Assembly (NCBI GenBank): GCA_963745405.1
Contig: CAVUWY010000001.1
Location: forward strand, 1-31,553
DNA length: 31,553 nt
Reading direction: 5' to 3'
Source of the DNA: C-114 sp963745405
GTDB taxonomy: Bacteria; Chloroflexota; Limnocylindria; Limnocylindrales; CSP1-4
Shown in pieces: positions 7,386 to 16,107 of this stretch. The position numbers and the translations under genes are program-made. Every line of letters begins with the position of its first letter. The first letter of the stretch is position 1. The notes below the pieces were generated by a model. The model searched no databases. It worked only from the letters and a program-made list of their open reading frames with translations, and had not been told where the DNA came from.

Positions 7386-9393
7386 GTGGCCGTCGGTGTC
7401 GCCGCGGAAGTGAAGAGCCGGCTCCAGATCGCCGATGTGGTCGGGGAGACGGTCCAACTGAAGAAGGCGGGCACGACGTTCAAGGGCCTCTGTCCGTTCC
7501 ACGGCGAGAAGACGCCGAGCTTCGTCGTCACGCCTGCCCGCGAGAGCTGGAAGTGCTTCGGCTGCGGCCTCGGCGGGGACGTCTTCAGCTTCGTCATGCA
7601 GCGCGACAGCGTGAGCTTCCCCGAGGCCCTCAAGGTCCTGGCCGCCCGGGCCGGTGTCGAGCTCGACGAGCGGAGCGCCCGCGACGACGCCCGGAAGGGC
7701 CGACTCCGTGACGTCCTCGAGACCGCGATCGCCTTCTACCACGTCGTCCTGACGAGCTCGAGGACCGGCCGGCCGGCGCTCGATTACCTCCGCGGTCGCG
7801 GCTTCACCGACGAGACGATCGAGCGGTTCCAGCTCGGCTGGGCGCCGACCGGCTGGGACACGATGAGCCGGCGGCTCGAGACGAAGCGCGACATCCGCCC
7901 CCAGGAACTCGCCGAGGTGGGGCTCACGACGAGCCGCACCAGCGGCCGCGGCGCCTACGACCGATTCCGCGAGCGGATCATCTTCCCGATCCGTGACTCG
8001 AACGGGGGTGCGGTCGGGCTCGGCGGGCGCTATCTCGTCGCGGACGGCGACACGAGCGACCACGGACCGAAGTACCTCAACTCCCCGGCCACCCCGCTCT
8101 TCGACAAGAGCCGCACGCTCTACCTCATCGACCGGGCCAAGGGCCCGATCCGGCGGGGCGGATCGGCCGTCATCGTCGAGGGCTACACCGACGCGCTCAT
8201 GGCCCACCAGGCCGGCTTCGACACGGTCGTCGCGAGCCTCGGGACCGCTCTCACGCCGGGCCAGGTCGCGCTCCTGACCCGCTACGCCAAGAGGATCGCC
8301 CTCGCCTACGACGTCGACCCGGCCGGTCAGAGCGCCGGCTCGTTCGGGGTCACCGAGCTCAACGCCCTCATCGGCGAGGTCCAGGGCGGCGACAGCGGTG
8401 TCGGCCTCACCGACGTCGGTGTCGTCCGGCTGCCCGAGGGCAAGGATCCCGACGAGGTCATCCGCGCGACGCCCGACCTGTGGCGAGAAGCGGTCCGCAC
8501 GCCCGACCCGATCCTCGCCTACCTCATCGACTACCACGCCTCGCGGGTCGACGTCCGCACGCCGGAGGGCCGCGATCGTCTCGTGGCGGCCGTGCTGCCG
8601 ACGCTCCGCAAGGTCGGCAATCCGACCGTCCGCGACACGTACCTCCAGCTGCTCGCCCGCCGCTCGACGGTCGACGAGCGAACCCTCCTCGAGGCGCTCC
8701 ACGCGACCCCGCGGGCCGAGGTCGGCCGGGCCGTCGGGCCGGGTCGATCCGATGGCTCGGCGTCCCGGGGAGCCGGCGACGGCGTCGACCACGGCGGGGT
8801 CCGCCTCACCCTCGAGGCCGTCCGGGCGGCCCAGGAGCAGGTGAGCCCCGAGGAGGTCGTCCGGGCCGTCACGCCGGTCGAGGCCGAGCTCCTCCGTCTC
8901 ATGCTCCTCGTGCCCGACCAGCAGCCGCGGGTCGCCGTGGCCCTCGCCGACTCGGGTCTCGAGCTGCCGTCGACCGTCGCCCGCGAGCTCTACCGGGCGA
9001 TCCTCACCGTCCGCGGCCTCGACGGCGAGGAAGGCGTCCATGCCGACCCGGTGCCGTTCGATCGGGGCCGGCTGCTCGACGCCATCGATCCCGAGACGCG
9101 GGCCCTCGCCATCGCCCTCTACGCCCGTTCCGGGCCGGACCCGGCGCAACTGCCGGCCGACCGGATCGTCTATGCCATCGACAAGTGCCTGCTGACCCTG
9201 GAGAAGGACCAGCTCGAAGAACGCAATCGCCTACACCCAGGCCGAGCAGGCCGACGCGGAGCTCCGGGGCGACCCGGAAGCGATGCATCGGCTCCTCGAC
9301 CAGGAACGCCAGTACCACGAGGCGCGCCGCTCGCTCGATCGTCGGAGCGAGCAGACGCACCTGATCAGTCGCTCGATCGGAGGCGCATCATGA
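7386..9393 (+). CDS. dnaG: DNA primase DnaG (C-terminus reached only after a frameshift)
   Basis: DnaG makes RNA primers at the replication fork. The start GTG at 7386 has AGGAGG at 7376-7381. The CHC2 zinc finger uses C36, H39, C57 and C60. The TOPRIM core follows, with 'AVIVEGYTDAL' (catalytic Glu) and 'ALAYDVDPAGQ' (Asp-x-Asp). The C-terminal helicase-binding region runs to about 9219. In the raw frame the sequence then becomes Arg/Pro/Gly-rich and runs without a stop into rpoD. The frame offset by one base at 9220 (starting AAC GCA ATC) instead gives a charged helical tail ending in 'SRSIGGAS' at TGA 9391-9393, which overlaps the rpoD ATG. A collapsed 5-bp repeat (AACGC) or one extra base would explain this. 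Corrected length is about 670 aa, slightly long but normal for the family. Confidence 0.9.
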
Positions 9394-11102
9394 CCGTCGA
9401 CCCCACCGACAAGCTCCTCGTCGAGGCCGTCCTCAGCCGGCCCCGTCGAGCCAAGGCGGACCTCGAGGCTGCCCGCCTCGCCAACATGCGGGTCCTCAAG
9501 ACGACCGTCGCCGTCGCCGAAGACGACGATGACGACGACGACCTCGAAGCCGGCCCGCCGGAGGCGTTCGCGCCGGACGGTGCGGACGTCGGGGTCGAGG
9601 TCGCCAGCGAGCCCGATGCGGTCATCGTCGCGCCGCTCGACGCGCCGGCCAAGCTCGATGCGAAGGAGCTCGAGGAGCCCACCGCGGAAGAGCTCGAGGC
9701 CCTCTCCGCGGACATGATCGGGATCGACGACCCGGTCCGGATGTACCTCAAGGAGATCGGCAAGGTCGCCCTCCTGACAGCCGAGGAGGAAGTCGTCCTG
9801 GCCAAGGCGATCGAGCTCGGCGAGTTCCTGGTCGAGGCTCCCTGGAAGGGCATCGTCTCGCTCCACGAGTGGACCCTCCACGACACCGAGCACAAGACCC
9901 GCAGCGCCAAGACCCAGCACCGCCTCCCGCTGGGACCCGAGGCGACCCAGATGGTGGCCGACGCGATCTCGTGGGAGGGCGCCGCCGACCTGCTCGTGCC
10001 GACGGCCGACTTCCACCTCGTCAAGGCGGGCCGTGACATCCAGAGCGAGGGGACCCGCGAGCTCCTCAAGGAGGCCCGCCACCTCGTCACCGTCTACAAC
10101 GAGTCGCTGACCCCGGCGGCCTTCATCGAGCTCCTCGACTGGGCCTACCTCGCCGTCCACAACGGCGACCTCGACTCCCGCGACAACATCGGCCTGCGGG
10201 CGATCTACGACTGGACCCGCGACGAGGTCGCCTTCCCGGCCCTCGAGCGCTGGATCGAGAGCGGCCACGACGCCGAACTCCTCAAGCGGATGGGATTCGA
10301 CCCGGAGGTGCCGCTCAACACCAAGCTCGCCCACCGCAAGGGTGAGCTGGTCCGTATCGGCCGCGACGCCCGCGAGCAGCTGACGTCGGCCAACCTCCGT
10401 CTCGTCGTCTCGATCGCCAAGAAGTACATCGGCCGGGGGATGTCGTTCCTCGACCTCATCCAGGAAGGGAACATCGGGCTCATCCGGGCGGTCGAGAAGT
10501 TCGACTACGAGAAGGGCTACAAGTTCTCGACCTACGCCACGTGGTGGATCCGCCAGGCCATCACCCGGGCGATCGCCGACCAGGCCCGGACGATCCGCAT
10601 CCCCGTCCACATGGTGGAGACGATCAACCGCCTCATCCGCGTCTCGCGTCAGCTCCTCCAGGAGCTCGGTCGCGAGCCGACGGTCGAGGAGATCGCCGAG
10701 GCCATGTCGAAGGGCCAGGAGGTCGTCGTCACCCCGGAGAAGGTCCGCGAGATCATCAAGGTCTCGCAGGAGCCCGTCTCGCTCGAGACCCCGATCGGCG
10801 AGGAGGAGGACTCCCACCTCGGCGACTTCATCGAGGACCGGGGCGCACTGGCCCCGGCCGAGGCCGCGTCCCACCAGCTCCTCAAGGAGCAGGTCGAGGC
10901 GGTCCTCGACTCGCTGACCGGTCGCGAGCGGCGCGTCCTCCAGCTCCGCTTCGGCCTCGAGGACGGCCGCGCCCGGACCCTCGAGGAGGTCGGCAAGGAG
11001 TTCAACGTCACTCGCGAGCGCATCCGCCAGATCGAGGCGAAGGCGCTCCGCAAGCTCCGCCATCCGTCCCGGTCGCGCAAGCTCAAGGACTACCTCGAGT
11101 AG
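9390..11102 (+). CDS. rpoD: RNA polymerase primary sigma factor (sigma-70, RpoD/SigA)
   Basis: This 570-aa sigma factor directs RNA polymerase to housekeeping promoters. An acidic N-terminal region (a run of Asp near residues 45-50) precedes region 1.2 ('DPVRMYLKEIGKVALLTAEEE'). A non-conserved insert follows, then the core region 2 with 'SANLRLVVSIAKKYIGRGM', 'FLDLIQEGNIGLIRAVEKF' and 'KFSTYATWWIRQAI'. Regions 3 and 4 end in the -35-binding HTH 'TLEEVGKEFNVTRERIRQIE'. The ATG at 9390 has GGAGG at 9379-9383 and overlaps the dnaG stop, so the two are translationally coupled as in the macromolecular-synthesis operon. In the raw sequence the rpoD frame is continuous with the main dnaG frame, which I read as the result of an indel in dnaG. 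Confidence 0.95.
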   Translation: MTVDPTDKLLVEAVLSRPRRAKADLEAARLANMRVLKTTVAVAEDDDDDDDLEAGPPEAFAPDGADVGVEVASEPDAVIVAPLDAPAKLDAKELEEPTAEELEALSADMIGIDDPVRMYLKEIGKVALLTAEEEVVLAKAIELGEFLVEAPWKGIVSLHEWTLHDTEHKTRSAKTQHRLPLGPEATQMVADAISWEGAADLLVPTADFHLVKAGRDIQSEGTRELLKEARHLVTVYNESLTPAAFIELLDWAYLAVHNGDLDSRDNIGLRAIYDWTRDEVAFPALERWIESGHDAELLKRMGFDPEVPLNTKLAHRKGELVRIGRDAREQLTSANLRLVVSIAKKYIGRGMSFLDLIQEGNIGLIRAVEKFDYEKGYKFSTYATWWIRQAITRAIADQARTIRIPVHMVETINRLIRVSRQLLQELGREPTVEEIAEAMSKGQEVVVTPEKVREIIKVSQEPVSLETPIGEEEDSHLGDFIEDRGALAPAEAASHQLLKEQVEAVLDSLTGRERRVLQLRFGLEDGRARTLEEVGKEFNVTRERIRQIEAKALRKLRHPSRSRKLKDYLE

Positions 11103-11116
11103 TCCGGGATCGGCAG

Positions 11117-11500
11117 ATGCCAGCTTCGCGCTCGAAAGCGGCCGGCGCGGCCGGGTCCCGACCCTCGCGGTCGGGGGACCTCGAGCGTCCCGTCGCGCTC
11201 TGCGTCGGGCCGGGCCACCTCGTGGCCCACGGCAACCCGGCGTTCGTGGCCGAGTTCGGGGAAGGCTGCATCGGACTGCCGGCCCGGGAGGGCCTGATCG
11301 GCCTGCCGGCCGAGGCGTTCGCGGTGCTCGATGCGGTCTTCGCATCGGGCCGGCCGCTCGCCCGCTGGATCGTCCGTGACGGCGACGAGTGGCGCCTCAC
11401 GGTCGCCCCACGGGTCGACCCGGAGTCCGGCGAGACATACGGCGTGACGTTCCACCTCCGCCTCCGCTCCGACGTGCCGATCCTTCGTTCCGCCTCCTGA
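11117..11500 (+). CDS. Small PAS-like protein
   Basis: This 127-aa protein starts 14 bp after rpoD and is probably in the same transcript. A short basic N-terminus is followed by a segment beginning 'RPVALCVGPGHLVAHGNPAF'. That start and the later 'GLPAEAFAVLDAVFASGRPLARWI' and 'WRLTVAPRVDPESGETYGVTFHLR' fit a compact PAS fold, with ligand-pocket strands at the end. There is no output domain, so it would act through a partner. Function unknown. Confidence 0.65.
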   Translation: MPASRSKAAGAAGSRPSRSGDLERPVALCVGPGHLVAHGNPAFVAEFGEGCIGLPAREGLIGLPAEAFAVLDAVFASGRPLARWIVRDGDEWRLTVAPRVDPESGETYGVTFHLRLRSDVPILRSAS

Positions 11501-11579
11501 AGGGTCCCGGGCCCGGTGGGTTCCTTTCCTTGCCCCAAGACCGGCTCACTCGCCCTGCTTCGGCCCCCGCGTCCATCCG

Positions 11580-11808
11580 TTGCAGGCCGTGCAAATCTCT
11601 GGGCAGTCCTTGCGTGGGATGCAACAAGGCGTCATCGGCTTGCCAGCAACACCCACCGTGTTGTACCCGATGCAAGAATCGCCGTCCTAGGAGGCCACCT
11701 GAGGCTCCCGACCGCCTCGACCGACGATTTGTTGCACGCCATACAAGTCCTCGGCCGGGTCGGGTGGAGTAAGCGTTCGATCGGGTTGCCTTGTTGCATG
11801 TGGCGCAA
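11580..11808. repeat. Five copies of a 15-bp dyad, TTGYR-N5-YRCAA
   Basis: Copies are at 11580-11594 (TTGCA/TGCAA, perfect), 11610-11624 (TTGCG/TGCAA), 11661-11675 (TTGTA/TGCAA), 11732-11746 (TTGCA/TACAA) and 11794-11808 (TTGCA/CGCAA). The spacer is exactly 5 bp in all five and its sequence is not conserved. Start-to-start distances are 30, 51, 71 and 62 bp. Conserved half-sites with a fixed spacer are typical of binding sites for a dimeric DNA-binding protein. Confidence 0.75.
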
Positions 11809-11831
11809 GAACGGACAGGGCGGTTCGGCGC

Positions 11832-11920
11832 GGCACGGATGCGACGCCGGCACGGATGCGACGCCGGCACGGATGCGACGCCGGCACGGAGGCACGCCGG
11901 CACGGAGGCACGCCGGCACG
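11832..11920. repeat. Tandem repeat, 17-bp x3 then 16-bp x2
   Basis: The 17-bp unit ggcacggatgcgacgcc occurs three times in a row (11832-11882). A related 16-bp unit, ggcacggaggcacgcc, follows twice (11883-11914), then a partial copy. It ends just before the stop codon of the XRE-type gene. There are no unique spacers. Confidence 0.9.
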
Positions 11921-11935
11921 GCCGGCTCGGGGCCC

Positions 11936-12589
11936 TCACACGACAACGACTGAGCCGCCGCCCGGATCGACGCCCGCCGCGAGCAGCTCGAGGGCGCGAC
12001 GGCCGTCCACGGGAAAGGCGCCAACCAGCGCGTCGGAGGCCTCGTGGAGCAGGATGCGCGTTCGGCGGGTCGCCGGCAGGACGAGGATCGCGCCGTCGAC
12101 CCCGCTGTCCCGGACCTTGAGACCGACCCTTCGAAGGAGCGCCTGAACGTCGCGACAGGCGGTCTCGATCTCGACTCCGTAGCGCCACTGGTCGGTCGAG
12201 ATGACCCCGTCCCACGCCCGGCGGTCGCCAGGGATCGGAAGCGGTACCTCCCCGTTCCAGCGGATGCTGCGGTGGAGGCCGGCACGGAACCGCCGGGTCA
12301 GGTCGACATGGGCGGCGTCCCGGATCGGCCGGCCGCCGGGGAATAGCCGGATCGACAGGTCGAGACCGACGACGGCCGACAACCGGGTGAGATGCCAGAC
12401 GGAAACACGCTCGAGGAGGCCACGCTCGAGTCGGCTCACGTGGGCTACCGAGAGCCCCGAGGCGAGGGCCACTTCCGCGATGCTCAGCCCGCGGTCGAGG
12501 CGCGTCTCGCGCAGCTCCCGTCCGGTAGCCGCGAGGGTCGCCCGGGCGCGTTCGGACCCGTGGTCGACCGGCCGCGTTCGTGTTCCCAC
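11936..12589 (-). CDS. XRE-type helix-turn-helix transcriptional regulator
   Basis: The 217-aa product starts at GTG 12589. Residues about 18-75 form a Cro/C1-type HTH: 'ELRETRLDRGLSIAEVALASG' then 'SVAHVSRLERG' as recognition helix, followed by 'HLTRLSAVVGLDLSIRLFPGG'. The remaining 140 residues contain 'DGVISTDQWRYGVEIETACRDVQALLRRVGLKV' and 'ILVLPATRRTRILLHEA'; this half resembles a nuclease-fold sensor seen in some HTH proteins, but I cannot name it. There is no clear Shine-Dalgarno. The gene ends beside the dyad array, so it is a candidate for the protein that binds those sites; this is only positional. Confidence 0.78.
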   Translation of the reverse strand: MGTRTRPVDHGSERARATLAATGRELRETRLDRGLSIAEVALASGLSVAHVSRLERGLLERVSVWHLTRLSAVVGLDLSIRLFPGGRPIRDAAHVDLTRRFRAGLHRSIRWNGEVPLPIPGDRRAWDGVISTDQWRYGVEIETACRDVQALLRRVGLKVRDSGVDGAILVLPATRRTRILLHEASDALVGAFPVDGRRALELLAAGVDPGGGSVVVV

Positions 12590-12758
12590 CCGGATAACCT
12601 GCCCGACAGCGCTTACCTTGGAGTCACGTCAGGCCGATCACCGCGAGCGAGGACCTGGCACGCTCCGAGCCGCGGTCGACCGATCGAGTGTGACTGGCCA
12701 TCCTGTCAGGGTCCGCTACAGGACGTATCGGCGAGTTATCGCGGCACCGGGAGCCCGT

Positions 12759-12764
12759 TACGAT
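12759..12764 (+). promoter_or_regulatory. -10 element TACGAT, leaderless spacing
   Basis: TACGAT ends 7 nt before the ATG at 12772, and no Shine-Dalgarno is present. This fits a TANNNT leaderless promoter. Confidence 0.5.
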
Positions 12765-12771
12765 CGTCGCG

Positions 12772-13623
12772 ATGCCCATCCGCCGCCGGTTCGGAGTCCG
12801 GGCGACCGCGCCCGATGCGATGCGGCGCAACCTCGCCCTGCTCCGGGCGTTCCGTGACCTCGAGCGGCGGAGGGTGACGATCGGGGCCATCGCGGGTGTC
12901 GTCGTCGAGGCCGAGATCGGAGCGGCCGTCATCGGCGCCCGGCCGGGGCCCATCGCCGTCGTCGCCGCGGTGATCGGCGCCGCGATCCTGTTCGCCGTCA
13001 TCACCTTCGGTGTCGCGGCGGTCCTGCGACCGCGCCGGGTGTCGCGTGCCCTCGACCTTTACCGGTGGGTGGATCGGGCGGATCGGGCCCGCTGGCAGGC
13101 CGCCACCGGAGAGGACCGGCCGTCGATGCCCCGTGCGGCCCGGGCGTGGCTCGAGTCGCACCCCGCGGCGGGTGGATCGGCGGACCTGCCGCGGATCGAG
13201 CTCCTCATGTGGATCGGCGAGTTCGAGACTGCTCGTCGGGTCGTCGACGCCCTGCCGGCCGCGACGCCGGAGGAGCGCTTCGAGCGGGCCCTCCGGCGGG
13301 CGGCGGTCGACTTCGTGGCGAGCGGCGACGGCGAGCTGACGGCGGCCCGGGCCGCCCTCGCCGAGTTGCCCGACGACGTCCGGCCGGAGGCGACCGCTCG
13401 GCTGGCGGTCGAGGAGGCTCGGCAGATCGCTGCGACCGCCCGACCCGGCGACGGTCCGGCGTTCCTCGAGCCGCTCGTCCGGGCGCGCGAGCTGCCCGGG
13501 CTGTCGATCGAGGGCCATCTCTTGCCCGACCTCGCCCGATGGGTCGCCCGGCCGCTGCTCATGCTCGGGACGGCGAGCGCGCTCGCCTCGTTCGTCGTGG
13601 CGGTGCTCGTCGTCCGTCGCTGA
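12772..13623 (+). CDS. Membrane protein of unknown function, three TM segments
   Basis: This 283-aa protein has a basic N-terminus, two membrane segments at about residues 37-56 and 60-84, a soluble Ala/Arg/Glu-rich helical domain of about 170 residues, and a last membrane segment at about 260-281 ('PLLMLGTASALASFVVAVLVV'). The middle part has repeated helix pairs that could be a TPR-like scaffold. It is divergent from the XRE regulator and converges on the ABC permease gene 24 bp away. No family recognised. Confidence 0.72.
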   Translation: MPIRRRFGVRATAPDAMRRNLALLRAFRDLERRRVTIGAIAGVVVEAEIGAAVIGARPGPIAVVAAVIGAAILFAVITFGVAAVLRPRRVSRALDLYRWVDRADRARWQAATGEDRPSMPRAARAWLESHPAAGGSADLPRIELLMWIGEFETARRVVDALPAATPEERFERALRRAAVDFVASGDGELTAARAALAELPDDVRPEATARLAVEEARQIAATARPGDGPAFLEPLVRARELPGLSIEGHLLPDLARWVARPLLMLGTASALASFVVAVLVVRR

Positions 13624-13632
13624 GTCCTGCCG

Positions 13633-13647
13633 TGCCCGACCCGGGCA
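13633..13647. terminator. Possible hairpin between convergent genes
   Basis: TGCCCG-ACC-CGGGCA at 13633-13647 is a perfect 6-bp stem in the gap between the membrane-protein and permease stops. No T-tract follows on either strand, so terminator function is uncertain. Confidence 0.3.
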
Positions 13648-16107
13648 TCACTCCGCTTGGAGGACCGCCACGATCGAGGCCCGCGATGCCCGCTGGGCGG
13701 GGACCAACGCCCCGATTGCCCCGATCGCCAGGCCGGACAGTCCGAGGACGACGAGCAGGATCGGCGGCGAGATCGCGAATGAGCTCTCCGGGATCGCCGT
13801 CCGCGACGCCGCCTGTCCCATAAGGCCCAGGACGGCTCGCTGGAAGACGATGCCGAGCGGCACCCCGATGAGGCCGGCGGTCAGGCCGACCGGCACGATC
13901 GAGGCGACGACCATCGCCACGACCTGCCGTGGCGTCATCCCGATCGTCCGCAGCACGGCCGTCTCGCGCACCCGTCGCCGGGTCTCGAGGAGGACGGTAT
14001 CGAAGACACCCCCCACGGCGACGGCGACGAGGACGAACCCAAGGGCGCCGACCACGCCCTCGAACAGGAGGAAGCCCTCGTTCGTGCGCGAGTCTGCCAT
14101 GAGGTCGACCTGGGCGACGTGTGACATCCGCTCGCCGAGGTCCGACCGATACGCGTGCGGGTCGACGCCGTCGACGGGTCGAGCCTCCCATTCCGAGGGC
14201 TGGAGTCCGGGTTGCAGCGCCGCGGCGTCGGCGAAGTCACCGCGAAGGACGAGATCGTCGCGATTCTCGCGGGCCTGGTCGAAGATCTCGCCGACGAGGC
14301 GGACGGTGGCCGCCCGATCGCCGTCGACCACCCTCACCGTATCGCCGACGCGCAGCCCGCTCGCGGTGAAGAAGTTCGTCGGGGCGACCGCCTCGCCCGG
14401 ACCGCTGAACCAGCGACCGCTGATGACGGCGTAGCCGATCCAACTCGCGTCTCCGCGATAGCCGACGAACGGGATCGCCGCGCCGAGCCCTGGGACCGAG
14501 ACGTTCACGTCGCCGATGGCCACGGAGTGTGCCGTGTCGGGATCGGCGGCGAGGGCCCCGTCGACCACGATCGATGCGTCGACGCCCGCCCCCGGTGGCA
14601 GCTCGATCCGGACCGGGCTCGCCACGTCCCGTTCGAGCTGGCCCGCGATCCGGACGAGGGACCCGTCGAGGGTGACGGCGAAGACCAGCGCGGCCACTCC
14701 GACGGTGAGCGCGCCGAGCGTCATCGCCGCCTGGACGGGGTGGGCGAGTCCCGCCGCCATCCCGACACGGGCGGGGACCGGCAGCCGGAGCCCCAGCGCC
14801 CTGCGACTCAGCCCGCGCCCGGCGGGACGCGTGGATGGGGCTGTTCCCCGGGTGATGGCCGCCACGACGCTGAGGCGGCCCGCCCGGACGGCGGGTCCGA
14901 CGGCCGCCAGGACCGCGGTCGCCAGGGCGGCCACCGCGACGATCGCGACCACCGCCGGCGAGACAAGGAAGCTCGGCGGCAGCCCGAAGGAAGTCGCGGT
15001 GCCGTTCATGACCGGCTGGCTCACGACCGTCCCGACCGCGACTCCGAGGACGACGCCGATCGTCGCCGGGACCAGCACCTGGACGAGGATGACGGCCGTG
15101 ACCTGGCCGGGTGTGAAGCCGACCGCCTTCATGATCCCGATGTCGCGGTAACCCACGAGGACGATGCCGCTCACCAGGTCGGCGATGACGAAAGCCGCAG
15201 CCGCGAGGGCGAAGATCGAGAAGGCGAGGAGGATGGGGACGAAGATATCGGCCGTCCGGTCGACGCTCTCCCGTTGGGTCAGGTATGTCTCGCTCCCGAC
15301 GATGGCGGAGGCCGGCAGGCTACTCGCGATCGACGTCATCGCGGCGGCGAGATCCGCCTCGGTCGTCGACGGGTAGACGCGATAAAGCATCTGCTCCTCC
15401 GCGGGCCGGTCGGGTGCGAGGGCGGCCAGGTCGTCGGGGCTCGCCCAGCCGAACAGGGCGGGCGTGGCGAGCGAGCTGGCGATCCCGACCACCGTCTCGG
15501 TCCGCGAGGCGAGACTGGAGTCGCCTACTGGCCCGGTCGGCGAGACCTCGGTCGCCCCGGGTGGCGTCGGAGCCTGCGGACCGCCTTTGTCCGGGACTGC
15601 AGGCGCCTGGCGAAGGGTGATCGTGTCGCCGACCGAGACGTCCCTGATGCGGGCGAGGTTTCGGGAGATGACGACCTCGCCGGGTCGCTGCCACCACCGT
15701 CCTGCCGACAGGGTGATCCGATCGACCGAGCCGCCCGGGTCCGACCGCCCGGCGAATGAACCGCCCCCGATGACGAAGCTCCCGCCCTTGTCCGCCAGGG
15801 GCTGGGCCCCGGCGACGTCGGCCGGGACGACCGGCCAGGGACCGGCGCTCGCGGTGACTCGAGGGGCTGCGGCAGTCGCTGCCAGGGTGCCCGCGGCGAC
15901 GGACCCGTCATAGTCGACGACGAGGTGCGCACCGTTCGCCGCCACGAAGGCCTGATCGTATGGCGCCTGCGCCTCGAGGAGCACGTCGAGGGCGACGGTG
16001 GCGGCGCCGGTCGCCAGGAGGAGGACCGTCGTGACGACGAACGCCTGGAGGCGGCGACGACGGAGGTCGGCCAGCGCCTTGATGCGAACGACCCGCAGGG
16101 ATCCCAT
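13648..16107 (-). CDS. ABC transporter permease, FtsX/MacB-like
   Basis: This 819-aa integral membrane protein has the duplicated FtsX layout. There is one N-terminal membrane helix (about residues 22-44) and a large extracytoplasmic domain with 'LSAGRWWQRPGEVVISRNLA'. Three helices follow, with 'ILLAFSIFALAAAAFVIADL' and the cytoplasmic 'RDIGIMKAVGFTPGQV' coupling helix. The second half has a helix near 460, another outside domain, then three C-terminal helices with 'VLRTIGMTPRQVVAMV'. The start overlaps the ATPase stop by one base (TGATG), so the two are coupled. Such exporters move lipids, lipoproteins or peptides by mechanotransmission; the cargo is unknown. The divergent two-component system may control it. 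Confidence 0.92.
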   Translation of the reverse strand: MGSLRVVRIKALADLRRRRLQAFVVTTVLLLATGAATVALDVLLEAQAPYDQAFVAANGAHLVVDYDGSVAAGTLAATAAAPRVTASAGPWPVVPADVAGAQPLADKGGSFVIGGGSFAGRSDPGGSVDRITLSAGRWWQRPGEVVISRNLARIRDVSVGDTITLRQAPAVPDKGGPQAPTPPGATEVSPTGPVGDSSLASRTETVVGIASSLATPALFGWASPDDLAALAPDRPAEEQMLYRVYPSTTEADLAAAMTSIASSLPASAIVGSETYLTQRESVDRTADIFVPILLAFSIFALAAAAFVIADLVSGIVLVGYRDIGIMKAVGFTPGQVTAVILVQVLVPATIGVVLGVAVGTVVSQPVMNGTATSFGLPPSFLVSPAVVAIVAVAALATAVLAAVGPAVRAGRLSVVAAITRGTAPSTRPAGRGLSRRALGLRLPVPARVGMAAGLAHPVQAAMTLGALTVGVAALVFAVTLDGSLVRIAGQLERDVASPVRIELPPGAGVDASIVVDGALAADPDTAHSVAIGDVNVSVPGLGAAIPFVGYRGDASWIGYAVISGRWFSGPGEAVAPTNFFTASGLRVGDTVRVVDGDRAATVRLVGEIFDQARENRDDLVLRGDFADAAALQPGLQPSEWEARPVDGVDPHAYRSDLGERMSHVAQVDLMADSRTNEGFLLFEGVVGALGFVLVAVAVGGVFDTVLLETRRRVRETAVLRTIGMTPRQVVAMVVASIVPVGLTAGLIGVPLGIVFQRAVLGLMGQAASRTAIPESSFAISPPILLVVLGLSGLAIGAIGALVPAQRASRASIVAVLQAE

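Larger units (their letters stand above)
11501..11935. other. Convergent intergenic region with dyad array and tandem repeat
   Basis: This 435-bp gap lies between two converging genes. It holds five 15-bp dyads (11580-11808) and a 16/17-bp tandem repeat (11832-11920). Open frames cross it on both strands, but none has a convincing start, Shine-Dalgarno or recognisable fold. A Cys-rich reading (CxxC-Asn-Lys) is only the translation of the dyads. Confidence 0.6.

Noticed and set aside
6927..11102. A single 1391-codon DnaG-RpoD fusion gene
   Set aside because: The N-terminal extension before 7386 and the joint between the two proteins read as out-of-frame sequence; an indel near 9220 explains it better.
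11580..11808. Cys-rich zinc-finger peptide (CxxC-Asn-Lys repeats) encoded by the dyad array
   Set aside because: The motif appears in different frames and on both strands, so it follows from the DNA dyad and not from protein selection.
11832..11920. CRISPR array
   Set aside because: Units are directly adjacent 16-17 bp repeats without spacers, and no cas gene is present.
14155..15759. Long plus-strand frame (534 codons) opposite the ABC permease
   Set aside because: Asp/Arg/Gly-rich shadow of a well supported membrane permease; no Shine-Dalgarno or fold.
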